Of a stretch of 64,000 nt of DNA, positions 55,518-64,000 are shown piece after piece. Made by a program: the position numbers and the translations under genes. The notes below the pieces were generated by a model, which was given only the letters and a program-made list of their open reading frames with translations, had not been told where the DNA came from and did no database searches. Origin of the DNA: Pseudomonas faucium (GTDB lineage: Bacteria > Pseudomonadota > Gammaproteobacteria > Pseudomonadales > Pseudomonadaceae); contig NZ_BQIP01000006.1 of assembly GCF_021602585.1 (NCBI RefSeq), positions 62,001 to 126,000 on the forward strand. Reading direction: 5' to 3'. Within the stretch, counting starts at the first letter, position 1; each line of letters opens with the position of its first letter.

Positions 55518-57920
55518 TCACGCCGGCTCGTCAGCCGGCCGCGCCCCTTCCTGCACCAGCACCATGCTCTGCGGCGAAGACAAGGCAATGCCCTCGTCGC
55601 GCAACTGCCCAAGGATGGTGAACAGCAAGTCGCTGCGCGCCCCCGACACCTGCCGCGGCGACGCCACGTAACCACTCACCCCTATCACCATGCCATTGCT
55701 GGTCAGGTCCTTGAAGGTGACCGACGGCGATGGCGCATCGAGCACCGCCTCGTGCTCGTGGTACGCCTTGAGCAACACCTCGCGCACGCGGTTGGCATCG
55801 GTCTCCAGGGGCAGGGTCAGGGTAATGCCGACCACGCCCAGGGCATTGCCCATGGTCACGTTGCGCACGTTCTGCGAGATGAACTGCGAGTTGGGCACGA
55901 TCACCGTGGAGCGGTCGGACATCTGGATCTCGGTGGCGCGCACGTTGATCCGGCGGATGTCGCCCTCGACGCCGGCCAGGCTCACCCAGTCGCCCACCTT
56001 CACCGGGCGCTCGGTGAGCAGGATCAGGCCGGAAATGAAGTTCTGCACGATCTGCTGCAAGCCGAAACCGATACCCACCGACAACGCACTGACCACCCAG
56101 GTCAGGCTGGTGAGGTTGATGTGCAGCGTCGACATCACCAGCATGGCCAGGAACAGGAAGCCCAGGTAACCCACCAGGGTCACCAGCGAGGCGCGCATGC
56201 CGGCGTCCATGTCGGTATCGGGCAGCAGGCGTTCGCTCAGCCAGCGCTTGATCACGCGAATGGCGAACAGGCCACCGAAGAAGATCGCCATGGCCAGCAG
56301 GATGTCCTGCGGCACGATGTTCAGGTTGCCGAGCAGCTTGCCACCGGTACCGTCCCAATCGCCCAGGCTCAGCAACAGCTCGCTGGGGCTGGTGCCCGAA
56401 GGCATCAGCGCCAGCAGCAGGGCCAGCAGCAACAGCACGGTGCGGGCGATGCCGCTGAGGATGGTGCTGGCCTGCGCCTGATGGCGCGGTGCCAGGCCCA
56501 AGGTCGAGGCCAGCGCCAGGCCGCCAGGCTGGCGGGGCGACAGCAACGTCTCGCACAGGTCGCCGAGGAAGGTGGTCAACAGGTAGGCGCAGGTGGCCAC
56601 CACGCTGATCCACAACAGCTTGGCCGCGAGGAAATACGCCAGGGTCAGGTAGCCGGCCAGCAAGGCCAGGGTGATCAGCGCGACCCACACCACCAGCACG
56701 AACGGCAGCAACCCGGCCAGGCCGGTGGCGCGCTCCAGTTGGTGGATGCGCCGGGTGCGGCGGTAGCGCACCAGCGCCGCCGAAAAGATCACCACCACCA
56801 CCAGCGCGGTCAGGCCGTTGGTGGCCACGGTCAGCGCAAGGCTGGTGCCGATCACGCTGTTGATGCGCTCCATGGTCAACATCACCATCAGCGCCAGGGC
56901 CAGTATCTTGGGGAACCAGCCAAGGGCGCTGGCCACTTCGTCGGCGATCGGCGGCAGGCGCCACGACGGGCGCTGCAGCATCAACATGGCGCGGCCCAGG
57001 CCCGAGATGAAGGCGCTGAACACCACCAGGGCAAGGATGTGGTTGGTCAGGCTGGCGACATCGGAGCCCAGCTCGGAGCTGCTTTCCAGGCCCCAGCGCA
57101 ACAACGACACGGAACCGGCGATGGTGCCCAGGGTGGCCAGGCTCACGCTCAGCGCCAGGGCGCTGCGGCGCAGGCGGCCTTCAGGCAGCCAGCGCACCAT
57201 GGCGTCGGCGAGCAGGCGTTCGAGCACGCGGCGCACCAGGGTCCAGACCAAAATCGCCGCCACCAGGCTGGTGATGAAGAACCAGCGGTGCTCGGGGCTC
57301 AAGGCGCTGGCCACGGCATCGGCGGCCTCGCCGCGCAGGTCGCGCAGGCGCATGACGTCATCGTCGGTGGGGCGGATCAACGACTTCCAGAAGGCCGGGG
57401 TCAGCGGGCTGGTGGCGCGGCTGGTGACCTGGGAGTTGAACTGGCTGCGGCGCAGGTTGACGATCTGGGTGGACAGGTCGCGGGCCGACTGGGTCAGCTT
57501 GGCGGCCTGCTCCTGCTCGGCGAGCAGCGCTTTCTTCTCGGCTTCGAGCTCCTTGCGCTGCAAGGTCAGGCTCTGCGCCTCGTCCGGTTGCGGCGGGCCG
57601 ATGACCTTGAGCTTGTCGTCGAGCTTCTGCACATCGGCGGCGCGCAAGGTGCTCAAGGCATCTGCCTGGCGCTGGACCTGCATGGCGCCCAGGCGCAACT
57701 GCGACAACAGGTCGTCGTTGGCATTGCTGGTCACGCCCTGGCGAATCTGGTCGAGCCGGTCGTTGAGCTGCGCGTAGCTGGCGTCCTCCTCCAGCATCGG
57801 CAGTTCGGCTGCGGCCAGGGTGGACACCGGGGTGGCGGGTGCCGACCAGGCCGGGCTGGCCAATGCCAGCATCAGGGTCATGACACCCAGGTAAAAACGG
57901 GCAAGGCAGAAACGCCTCAT
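55518..57920 (-). CDS. Large mechanosensitive channel, DUF3772-MscS (MscK/YbiO-like, 800 aa)
   Basis: A signal peptide (MRRFCLARFYLGVMTLMLALASPAWSA) is followed by a periplasmic coiled region (DUF3772, about 40-180: LNDRLDQIRQGVTSNANDD, LTLQRKELEAEKKALLAEQEQ). About ten membrane helices and the MscS core then follow: SVGIGFGLQQIVQNFISGLILLTERPVKVGDWV, then MSDRSTVIVPNSQFISQNVRN and the C-terminal alpha-beta domain. It should open on membrane tension to protect against osmotic downshock. Confidence 0.9.
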   Translation of the reverse strand: MRRFCLARFYLGVMTLMLALASPAWSAPATPVSTLAAAELPMLEEDASYAQLNDRLDQIRQGVTSNANDDLLSQLRLGAMQVQRQADALSTLRAADVQKLDDKLKVIGPPQPDEAQSLTLQRKELEAEKKALLAEQEQAAKLTQSARDLSTQIVNLRRSQFNSQVTSRATSPLTPAFWKSLIRPTDDDVMRLRDLRGEAADAVASALSPEHRWFFITSLVAAILVWTLVRRVLERLLADAMVRWLPEGRLRRSALALSVSLATLGTIAGSVSLLRWGLESSSELGSDVASLTNHILALVVFSAFISGLGRAMLMLQRPSWRLPPIADEVASALGWFPKILALALMVMLTMERINSVIGTSLALTVATNGLTALVVVVIFSAALVRYRRTRRIHQLERATGLAGLLPFVLVVWVALITLALLAGYLTLAYFLAAKLLWISVVATCAYLLTTFLGDLCETLLSPRQPGGLALASTLGLAPRHQAQASTILSGIARTVLLLLALLLALMPSGTSPSELLLSLGDWDGTGGKLLGNLNIVPQDILLAMAIFFGGLFAIRVIKRWLSERLLPDTDMDAGMRASLVTLVGYLGFLFLAMLVMSTLHINLTSLTWVVSALSVGIGFGLQQIVQNFISGLILLTERPVKVGDWVSLAGVEGDIRRINVRATEIQMSDRSTVIVPNSQFISQNVRNVTMGNALGVVGITLTLPLETDANRVREVLLKAYHEHEAVLDAPSPSVTFKDLTSNGMVIGVSGYVASPRQVSGARSDLLFTILGQLRDEGIALSSPQSMVLVQEGARPADEPA

Positions 57921-58045
57921 CGAATGTTCCTCTTTACATTTCGATCAGGCGGTGGATTCTACGCGGCTTGTGGCCAACAGAAGAGTGCCGTTGCTCGCAA
58001 CAATCCTGCGCCATTGCCCCGAAGCTGAAGAAAGTGGCTACCGCT

Positions 58046-59206
58046 TCAGTCCGTCACGGCGCGCAGCCTGCCCGCCCGGCGGTACGACTGCCGGGCAAAG
58101 CACACGAACAGCCCGGCCATGATCGCCAGCGCCATCGGCAGCCCGTGTGGCGCCACATCCATCGCCGCGCCGCTGAGCAGCGGCCCGATCAGGCTGCCGA
58201 CACCCCACAGCAGGCCGACGCTGGCATTGGCCGTGACCAGGTCCTGGCCCTTGAAGCGCTGCCCGATCAACACCAGCGCCAGGGTATAGATGCCCCCCGC
58301 CACTGCGCCCAGCACCACCAGCAACGGCCACAGCAGCCAGGTCATGTCCAGCAGCCAGGGCAAGGCGATGCCAATCGCCATCGCCACCAGCCCGCACACC
58401 AGGTGCAGCCCGGTGCGCTCGACCCGGTCGGCCAGCCAGCCCAGGGGCAGCTGGAAGACCATGTCACCGGCGAACACCACGGTCACCATCAGCGCCGCCA
58501 CACCCACGGCAAAGCCATGGCTGGTGGCATACACCGGCAGCAGCGACAGCACCACCGCATCGAAGAACGAGAAAAACAGCACCGCCACGCACAGCGCCGG
58601 CGCCACTCGGAAGAACCCGGCCAGGCCGAAGCTCTTCTCGCCTTCATCGCCATGCTCGACGTGATCGTTTGGCACCGTGAACAGGATGCACAGCAAGGCC
58701 AGGCCGTAGCACACCGTCACCACCCCGGTGATCCACGGGCTGTCGGCGCCGAGCAGCGCCAGCAGCGCCGGGCCCAGCACCTGGAAGCCGGTGAAGCTGG
58801 TGGCGTACAGCGCCATGATCTTGCCGCGGTTGTGGTCGGGGCACAGTTCGTTGACCCAGGACTCGCCGAGGATGATGGCGATGCCCATGCCGATGCCCAG
58901 CCCCAGGCGCAGCACGGCCAGCAGCCACAGCGAATCGAATGCCGATTCCAGCAGGGCGATGCTGACCGTGCACAGGCTGAAGCACAGCAGGTAGATGGTG
59001 CGCCGGGTCAGCAGCCGGCAGCAGCTGTCGACCATGAATGCCGAGAGCATCATGCCGGCAGCGGGAATGGCTGAGATGATGCCGATTTCCAGGGTGCCGG
59101 CACCGGCTTCGTGCAGGCGCAACGACACCAGCGGCAGGCTGGCCCCCAGGCTGAAGCCAACCACCGAAACGGCGAACAGAAGGCCCGCCAGCAAACGCAT
59201 GTTCAT
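58046..59206 (-). CDS. MFS transporter, YcaD/UMF2-like (386 aa)
   Basis: Twelve transmembrane segments with MFS signatures between helices 2 and 3 (CCRLLTRRTIYLLCF) and in the middle (LGWLADRVERTGLHL). The pattern LGESWVNELCPDHNRGKIMALYATSFTGFQVLGP resembles the YcaD group, whose substrate is unknown. The ATG at 59206 has GGAG six bases upstream; TTG or a later ATG are alternatives. Confidence 0.82.
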   Translation of the reverse strand: MNMRLLAGLLFAVSVVGFSLGASLPLVSLRLHEAGAGTLEIGIISAIPAAGMMLSAFMVDSCCRLLTRRTIYLLCFSLCTVSIALLESAFDSLWLLAVLRLGLGIGMGIAIILGESWVNELCPDHNRGKIMALYATSFTGFQVLGPALLALLGADSPWITGVVTVCYGLALLCILFTVPNDHVEHGDEGEKSFGLAGFFRVAPALCVAVLFFSFFDAVVLSLLPVYATSHGFAVGVAALMVTVVFAGDMVFQLPLGWLADRVERTGLHLVCGLVAMAIGIALPWLLDMTWLLWPLLVVLGAVAGGIYTLALVLIGQRFKGQDLVTANASVGLLWGVGSLIGPLLSGAAMDVAPHGLPMALAIMAGLFVCFARQSYRRAGRLRAVTD

Positions 59207-59619
59207 GTACCACTCCAAGCAAAAACCGAAAAGACGCGCAAATACAGGCGCCCACGCGCACGCCGGGACGGCGGATGGCGCAGGGGCGCGGTCAGTTCAG
59301 GGCAAGGTGTGGCGAGAAGGTGAAGGCAAACAGCACGCTGCGCCGACGCTTGAGCACCGTGTCGCTCGGCCACGCGCGACGCATGGCCTGGAGGGCAGGC
59401 TGGCGGGCATGGGGGAGGCTTTGGGTACGGCGCATTGCTTGGTTACTACGCAGGTGGGGGGAAAAGAGGCGGCACTCTAGGCCAAGGCTGGTTGGATCGT
59501 CAATTGTTGGGGCCGCTTTGCGGCCCTTTCGCGACACAAGGCCGCTCCTACAGATATGCGCGTGGCTCTGTAGGAGCGGCCTTGTGTCGCGAAAGGGCTG
59601 CAACGCAGCCCCAACCCTT
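59207..59619. other. Intergenic region between two MFS genes
   Basis: A 413-base region without a convincing gene. It holds a type-b REP pair (59506-59615) and must hold the promoter of the upstream-reading MFS gene. Confidence 0.5.
59506..59615. repeat. REP inverted pair, type b
   Basis: GTTGGGGCCGCTTTGCGGCC-CTTTCGCGACACAAGG, CCGCTCCTACAG and the complement form a long hairpin. It is nearly identical in its core to the pair at 14920-15029, 44 kb away. Confidence 0.9.
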
Positions 59620-60831
59620 TCAGCGCTTGCCAGTATTGGGCAAAAACACCGCCAGCAAGCCAAACAACGGCAAGAACGAGCACAGCCCATACACGTACTC
59701 GATACCGCGCAAATCCGCCAGGTACCCCAGCAGCGCCGCGCCAATCCCGCCAAAGCCGAACATCAGCCCGAAGAAGATCCCGGCAATCATCCCCACACTC
59801 CCCGGCACCAGCTCCTGGGCATACACCACGATCGCCGAAAACGCCGAGGCCAGGATGAAGCCGATCACCACGCTGAGCACGGTGGTCCAGAACAGGTCGG
59901 CATAGGGCAGCGCCAGGGTGAACGGCGCCACCCCCAGGATCGAGAACCAGATCACCGCCTTGCGCCCGATGCGGTCACCGATCGGCCCGCCGAAGAAGGT
60001 GCCGGCCGCCACCGCGCCGAGGAACAGGAACAGGTGCAGCTGCGAGCTGGCCACCGACAGGCCGAACTTCTCGATCAGGTAGAAGGTGAAGTAGCTGGTG
60101 AAGCTGGCCATATAGAAGTACTTGGAGAACACCAGCAGGCCCAGCACGATCAAGGCCGCGATCACCCGCTGGCGAGAAATGCCATGGGTGGCCTGCACTG
60201 CCTTGCGGGCCTTGGCCTGGTTGAGGTGCTCCTTGTACCAGCGGCGCAGCATCAGGGTCACGGCGAAGAACAGCAATCCGGCCACGCCGAACCAGGCCAC
60301 GTGGGTCTGGCCGAAGGGGATGACGATGGCCGCCGCCAGCAGCGGGCCGAACGCGGAGCCGGCATTGCCGCCCACCTGGAAGGTCGACTGGGCCAGGCCA
60401 AAGCGCCCGCCCGAGGCCAGCCGCGCGATCCGCGAGGTTTCCGGGTGGAAGGTCGAAGAACCGATACCCACCAGCGCCGACGCCAGGAGAATCATCGGGA
60501 AGCTGCCGACGAACGCCAGCATGACGATGCCCACCAGGGTGCACAAAGTGCCCAGCGGCAGCAGGTTCGGCGCTGGCCGGCGGTCGGTGAAGAAGCCGAC
60601 CCAGGGCTGCAGCAGCGAGGCGGTGACCTGGAACGTCAGGGTAATCAGGCCGATCTGGGCGAAGCTCAGGTTGTAGTTGGCCTTGAGCATCGGGTAGATC
60701 GCCGGCAGCACCGACTGGATAAGGTCGTTGATCAGGTGCGCCAGGGCGCAGAAGGCGATGATGCGCATCACCAGCGGGTTGGCTTGGCTCGCCGAACCGG
60801 TGCTGGCGGAGGGGGTGCTGCTGATGGCCAT
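59620..60831 (-). CDS. MFS transporter, fosmidomycin-resistance (Fsr) type (403 aa)
   Basis: A twelve-helix MFS protein with the Fsr features AFCALAHLINDLIQSVLPAIYP in helix 1, FFTDRRPAPNLLPLG between helices 2 and 3, and GIGSSTFHPETSRIARLASGGRFG, as in E. coli Fsr. Fsr exports fosmidomycin and possibly other compounds. It is divergent from fecR across a region with a possible Fur box, so it could be iron-regulated. ATG 60831 is preferred by family alignment; its ribosome site is weak. Confidence 0.85.
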   Translation of the reverse strand: MAISSTPSASTGSASQANPLVMRIIAFCALAHLINDLIQSVLPAIYPMLKANYNLSFAQIGLITLTFQVTASLLQPWVGFFTDRRPAPNLLPLGTLCTLVGIVMLAFVGSFPMILLASALVGIGSSTFHPETSRIARLASGGRFGLAQSTFQVGGNAGSAFGPLLAAAIVIPFGQTHVAWFGVAGLLFFAVTLMLRRWYKEHLNQAKARKAVQATHGISRQRVIAALIVLGLLVFSKYFYMASFTSYFTFYLIEKFGLSVASSQLHLFLFLGAVAAGTFFGGPIGDRIGRKAVIWFSILGVAPFTLALPYADLFWTTVLSVVIGFILASAFSAIVVYAQELVPGSVGMIAGIFFGLMFGFGGIGAALLGYLADLRGIEYVYGLCSFLPLFGLLAVFLPNTGKR

Positions 60832-60926
60832 GGGCTTGGATTCCGTCCGCTGGGTTGGGATCCGATTATCGGGAAACAAATAGATACATAGCTACCTTTT
60901 TTATCCCTCTGTCGTCGCGTACTTGT

Positions 60927-60950
60927 AAATGGTTCTCAATATAATTAGCA
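60927..60950. promoter_or_regulatory. Candidate Fur box in the Fsr/fecR divergent region
   Basis: AAATGGTTCTCAATATAATTAGCA resembles the AT-rich, GATAATGATAAT-type Fur sites found before fecI-fecR sets in Pseudomonas. It lies about 85 bases before the fecR start and 95 from the divergent MFS start. The match is by eye only. Confidence 0.45.
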
Positions 60951-61012
60951 TCTTCGCTCGACATCCCCCGTAATCGTTGGGCGAAACCGCCCTTATGCGA
61001 GCACACCGACCC

Positions 61013-61945
61013 ATGAGCCCGATGCCCGCCACGCAGATTCAGGCCGATCCCCAGCAGGAAGCTCTGGAATGGTTTTCACGCCTGCGCCAACCCGGCTGCG
61101 ATGAGCGCGAACGCCAGGCCTTCGCCCAGTGGTGCCAGGCGCCGCTCAATGCCCACGCCTATGCCGAGCTCGAAGCCTGCTGGCAGCAGCTGCAGGCGCC
61201 CCCTGCCCGGCCGCGGCCGCAGCTGGTCGTGCTGAAGCGCAGCCGCCTGGGCCTGCTGCTGGGCGTGCTGTTTCTGCTGCTGCTCGGGGCGCTGGCGTAC
61301 CTGTACTGGCCACTGATGCAGCGCCTGGGCAGCGAGCTGCACACCGACGCCGGCGAGCGCCGCAGCCAGCGCCTGGCCGATGGCTCGACCCTGCACCTGG
61401 ACAGCGCCAGCGCGATGAATGTGGATTTGCGCGGGCGCACGCGGCACCTGCAGCTGGTGCAGGGCCAGGTGTACCTGGAGGTGAAGCTCGACGGCCGCGC
61501 CCTGGAGGTGCAGGTGGACGATGCGCGCATCCAGGTGTTCGGCACCCGGTTGATGGTGGCGCGCCATGCCGGGCATGACGAGCTGGTGGTGTTCAACGGC
61601 AAGGCGATGATCGTTCAGGGCGCCGACCAGCGCATGCTCGGCGCAGGCGAGCGGGTGACATTCAACGAGGCGCGGATCGGCTCGGTGCAGAAGGCCGATG
61701 TAAAGGCTGCAGACGCCTGGCGCTCAGGCCAACTGCACGCCGCCGAGATGCCGCTTGGCCAGGTCATCGAACGCCTGGCCAGTTACCAGGGCCGGCGCGT
61801 GTGGCTGCTGGATGAACAAGTGGCCTACCGGCGCGTGAGTGGCGATTTCAACCTCGACCGCCCCGGCGAAACCCTCGCGGCCCTGGCTGGCGCGCAGCAG
61901 CTGCAGCTCCATGACGTGCTCGGCCAGTGGCTGATCGTGCGCTAG
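61013..61945 (+). CDS. FecR-like anti-sigma/transmembrane signal protein, no FecI neighbour (310 aa)
   Basis: The N-terminal cytoplasmic FecR domain (QEALEWFSRLRQPGCDERERQAFAQW, NAHAYAELEACWQ) is followed by one transmembrane helix near residues 80-100 (LLLGVLFLLLLGALAYLYW). The periplasmic FecR domain (RRSQRLADGSTLHLDSASAMNVD, VFGTRLMVARH) and a C-terminal STN-like part come next. FecR proteins control an ECF sigma factor made from the gene just before them; only about 180 bases separate this gene from the divergent MFS gene, so no fecI is present. No TonB receptor follows. The start is uncertain: ATGs at 60995, 61013 and 61022 all lack a clear ribosome site. Confidence 0.8.
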   Translation: MSPMPATQIQADPQQEALEWFSRLRQPGCDERERQAFAQWCQAPLNAHAYAELEACWQQLQAPPARPRPQLVVLKRSRLGLLLGVLFLLLLGALAYLYWPLMQRLGSELHTDAGERRSQRLADGSTLHLDSASAMNVDLRGRTRHLQLVQGQVYLEVKLDGRALEVQVDDARIQVFGTRLMVARHAGHDELVVFNGKAMIVQGADQRMLGAGERVTFNEARIGSVQKADVKAADAWRSGQLHAAEMPLGQVIERLASYQGRRVWLLDEQVAYRRVSGDFNLDRPGETLAALAGAQQLQLHDVLGQWLIVR

Positions 61946-62001
61946 CACCGGCCTTGGCGGCTAAGTTTTTGAAAGCGTGTAAATTTTTTTTGAAATGAGT
62001 G

Positions 62002-62030
62002 TTGACACAGGGTCATCACAAGGGAATAAT
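62002..62030 (+). promoter_or_regulatory. Sigma-70 promoter of tRNA-Met
   Basis: TTGACA (62002-62007), 17 bases, AATAAT (62025-62030), then the discriminator GCGCGCC. An A/T tract (AAATTTTTTTTGAAAT) lies upstream. The layout is the same as in the promoter before tRNA-Gln. Confidence 0.88.
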
Positions 62031-62040
62031 GCGCGCCATC

Positions 62041-62117
62041 GGCTACATAGCTCAGTTGGTTAGAGCATAGCATTCATAATGCTGGGGTCCGGGGTTCAAG
62101 TCCCTGTGTAGCCACCA
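62041..62117 (+). tRNA. tRNA-Met, elongator (anticodon CAT)
   Basis: A 77-base tRNA: acceptor GGCTACA / TGTAGCC, D arm GCTCAGTTGGTTAGAGC, anticodon arm TAGCATT-CAT-AATGCTG, T arm with GTTCAAGTC, and encoded ACCA. The acceptor stem matches elongator Met rather than initiator or lysidine-Ile tRNAs. Confidence 0.95.
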
Positions 62118-62123
62118 AACTTG

Positions 62124-62158
62124 AAAAGGGCTTACCGCAAGGTAGGCCCTTTTCTTTT
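62124..62158 (+). terminator. Rho-independent terminator of tRNA-Met
   Basis: AAAAGGGC-TTACC / GGTAG-GCCCTTTT with a GCAA loop is followed by CTTTT, starting seven bases after the tRNA. Confidence 0.92.
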
Positions 62159-62186
62159 GCCTGAAGAAAAGTTCAACGCCCTCCCC

Positions 62187-62798
62187 TCAGCGCACGCCGG
62201 CCACCACCACGGCCAGGCCCAGCCCGATCAATGCCACGCCGATCACCCGGTCGACCACCCGTTGGCGCTCGATCATCGCCTTGCGTAGCCCCGCACTCGA
62301 GAAGAACACCGCCACCAGGCTGAACCACGCCCAGTGGGCGAACGACATGAACGCGCCATAGGCGAAATCCAGCGCCAGGGGCGCGCCCGGCTGCACCACC
62401 TGGGTGTAGGCGCTGATCACGAACAGCATGGTCTTGGGGTTCAGTGCGTTGGTCAGGAAGCCGGTGCGCAGCACGGCCAGCAGGCTCGCCCCCGATGCCT
62501 GCCCCTCCAGGCTCAGGCGCGCGGTGTTGGTGAGCGACTGGTAGCCCAGGTAGATCAGGTAGCCCGCGCCGAGCACCTTCATGGCCAGGAACAGCGCCGG
62601 GCTCTGGCTGATGATCACGGCGATGCCCAGCACCGTGTACAGCACGTGCACCTGCACGCCCAGGGCAATGCCCACTGCCGCCGCGAGGCCAGCCTTGCGG
62701 CCCTGGGCATAACTGCTGCGGGTGACCATGGCGAAATCGGCGCCGGGGCTGATCACGGCCAGGATGGTGAATAGGGCTACGGCGAGTAGTTCGGTCAC
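62187..62798 (-). CDS. LysE/RhtB family amino-acid exporter, GTG start (203 aa)
   Basis: Six hydrophobic segments with the LysE signature AVISPGADFAMVTRSSYAQGRKAGL at 14-38 and a long middle segment (LGAGYLIYLGYQSL). RhtB/LysE proteins export amino acids such as threonine, homoserine or lysine. GTG 62798 follows AAGGACG. The divergent LysR gene is its likely regulator. Confidence 0.87.
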   Translation of the reverse strand: MTELLAVALFTILAVISPGADFAMVTRSSYAQGRKAGLAAAVGIALGVQVHVLYTVLGIAVIISQSPALFLAMKVLGAGYLIYLGYQSLTNTARLSLEGQASGASLLAVLRTGFLTNALNPKTMLFVISAYTQVVQPGAPLALDFAYGAFMSFAHWAWFSLVAVFFSSAGLRKAMIERQRVVDRVIGVALIGLGLAVVVAGVR

Positions 62799-62959
62799 GG
62801 GAAAGCGTCCTTGATAGGCGATGAAAATGCACAGAGGCGCTGATTATCGAGGGCGGATAATTTCTGGAAAATCGATTTATAGTGGCGCTGATCTGCTAGT
62901 TTTTTTCACAGATATTTATTGCCCCGCGAAGAGGCCCGCACTGACAACACAGGCCCCCT

Positions 62960-63874
62960 ATGAAACTGCCCCCACTCAGCGCCTTGCGCTACTTCGACAT
63001 TGCCGCCGAAACCGAAAGCTTCGTGCGCGCCGCCGAGCGCCTGCACGTCACCCACGGCGCAGTCAGCCGCCAGGTGCGCCTGCTCGAGGAAAGCCTGGGC
63101 ATCGAGCTGTTCGAGCGGCGCAACCGCGCCCTGTTCCTCACCCCCGCCGGCCGCACCCTGCATGGCACCACCCAGGCGATCTTCGAACAACTCGAAGGCG
63201 CCGTGCAGCGCCTGCAGCAGCAGGAACGCGACAATGTGCTGGTGCTGTCCTGCGAACCGACCATTGCCATGCGCTGGCTGATCCCGCGCCTGCCCCGCTT
63301 CCACGCCGCACACCCAGACTTGCACCTGCACCTGGTGGCCGCCGGCGGCCCGGTGGACTTCGCGCGCAACGGTATCGACCTGGCGCTGCGCCGCGATGAC
63401 TTCCACTGGCCAGGCAGCGTGCACAGCCGCAAGGTCTGCGACGAATGGATCGGCCCGGTTTGCCGCGATGGCGGCACCCCGCTCGAAGGCCAGCGCCTGC
63501 TACACAGCAGCACCCGCCCAAGCGCCTGGCCCGACTGGCTGCGCCTGAGCGGCCAGCCGTTGCGCCGCAGCCAACGCAGCGATTACCAGCACTTCTACCT
63601 GTCGCTGCAGGCCGCCAGCGCAGGCCTGGGCCTGGCCATCGCCTCGGCACTGATGGTGCGCGACGAACTCGACAGCGGGCAGTTGCACGCCCCCTTCGGC
63701 TTCCTGCGCGATGGCTCCAGCTACCACCTGCTCAGCCCGCAGCCGCTAGGCGATGGCGGCAAGCGCCAGCGCTTCGCCGACTGGGTGGCCGGCGAAAGCC
63801 AGGCCTGCCTCGCTCAGCTGGGTTTGACGCAGAACGACGAGCCGGCGCTGCCATCGCCGCCCCAGGTGCGGTAA
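62960..63874 (+). CDS. LysR family transcriptional regulator, GcvA-like (304 aa)
   Basis: The N-terminal LysR helix-turn-helix (LSALRYFDIAAETESFVRAAERLHVTHGAVSRQVRLLEE, residues 6-44) and the type 2 periplasmic-binding-like domain (VLVLSCEPTIAMRWLIPRLPRF, PVDFARNGIDLALR) resemble GcvA/AmpR members. It probably controls the divergent LysE exporter through their shared 161-base region. Its 3' end overlaps the last bases of the opposite-strand gene. Confidence 0.88.
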   Translation: MKLPPLSALRYFDIAAETESFVRAAERLHVTHGAVSRQVRLLEESLGIELFERRNRALFLTPAGRTLHGTTQAIFEQLEGAVQRLQQQERDNVLVLSCEPTIAMRWLIPRLPRFHAAHPDLHLHLVAAGGPVDFARNGIDLALRRDDFHWPGSVHSRKVCDEWIGPVCRDGGTPLEGQRLLHSSTRPSAWPDWLRLSGQPLRRSQRSDYQHFYLSLQAASAGLGLAIASALMVRDELDSGQLHAPFGFLRDGSSYHLLSPQPLGDGGKRQRFADWVAGESQACLAQLGLTQNDEPALPSPPQVR

Positions 63875-64000
63875 CCGGCTGTGTCGATGTGGATGCGCCC
63901 CGTGGGGTAACGCCCCAGGCCCATGTTCCAGGCCTGCCCGTATTGCTGCCAGAAGCGGCACAGCGGGTTGGGGTCGGCCCCGCCCGGCAGCAGCATGTCG
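63814..64000 (-). CDS. Peptidase M15/DUF882-like protein, C-terminal end only
   Basis: The reverse strand encodes the end of a protein (PNPLCRFWQQYGQAWNMGLG, then RYPTGRIHIDTAGYRTWGGDG). The RIHIDTAGYR block is like the HxD metal site at the end of zinc D-Ala-D-Ala peptidases of family M15. The rest lies beyond the right edge. It overlaps the LysR gene tail by 61 bases, convergent. The assignment is tentative. Confidence 0.55.
   Translation of the reverse strand, partial: DMLLPGGADPNPLCRFWQQYGQAWNMGLGRYPTGRIHIDTAGYRTWGGDGSAGSSFCVKPS

Noticed and set aside
55752-58028. A 758-codon plus-strand frame opposite the mechanosensitive channel gene
   Set aside because: The translation is rich in Gln, His and Gly, as expected from the complement of Leu- and Ala-coding codons; the minus strand encodes a clear MscS core.
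62041-62117. Possible attachment site or integrated element at tRNA-Met or tRNA-Gln
   Set aside because: No integrase gene and no repeated tRNA 3' end were seen nearby.

Overview
The window reads as chromosomal core of a fluorescent pseudomonad, most likely of the Pseudomonas putida group. The reasons are very GC-rich third codon positions, several inverted pairs of the P. putida type of REP element, and a gene order (mqo, hpt, upp, uraA, hemH, MerR, phr, murI, moeB, prmC, prfA, hemA, lolB, ispE, tRNA-Gln, prs, rplY, pth, ychF) that is conserved among Pseudomonas. No phage, insertion sequence, CRISPR array, rRNA operon or origin was seen. Species assignment is inference from recalled synteny, not from a search.

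Layout. 1-9.7 kb: the start of a response regulator, a MalT-type LuxR regulator, the DUF1329/DUF1302 pair, a fatty-acyl-CoA ligase and a D-2-hydroxyacid dehydrogenase; this looks like an ester or fatty-acid utilisation locus. 9.7-19.7 kb: rsmC, a yybP-ykoY type manganese riboswitch in front of a TMEM165/GDT1 family Mn exporter, an M48 lipoprotein protease, an SRAP protein with an altered active site, small cysteine-rich and membrane proteins, an acyltransferase, a YajG lipoprotein and mqo. 19.7-24.9 kb: purine and pyrimidine salvage (hpt, upp, uraA), hemH and an SDR epimerase.

24.9-30.1 kb is the most interesting block. Two copies of a TRTACA-N12-TGTAYA operator, which matches the box recalled for class II LitR/PplR light regulators, stand in the divergent SDR/renalase promoter and in front of an overlapping operon: rudS-like tRNA 4-thiouridine desulfidase (TudS-DUF1722), MerR/LitR regulator, CPD photolyase, SDR. 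Read together this is a light-induced photoprotection module that repairs DNA, may erase the UVA-sensitive tRNA base, and may clear aberrant NAD(P)H.

30.1-44 kb is housekeeping: murI-moeB-prmC-prfA-hemA as one overlapping minus-strand operon, then TPR lipoprotein-lolB-ispE-tRNA-Gln-prs-rplY-pth-ychF on plus, with a canonical promoter for the tRNA buried inside ispE, and a SulP transporter. 44-51 kb is a compact minus-strand run: ppk2, CPA2 antiporter, AI-2E permease, NodT-type outer-membrane factor, HlyD, DUF2955. 51-64 kb is accessory: a decayed Fic gene, an NTF2-like protein, an NCS1 permease with an aldehyde dehydrogenase, a DUF3772-MscS channel, two MFS transporters, a FecR without its FecI partner behind a possible Fur box, tRNA-Met, a LysE/LysR pair, and the end of a peptidase M15-like gene cut by the window edge.

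Starts were moved downstream of the longest open frame wherever a Shine-Dalgarno sequence, a signal peptide or family length supported it; several genes start with GTG or TTG.
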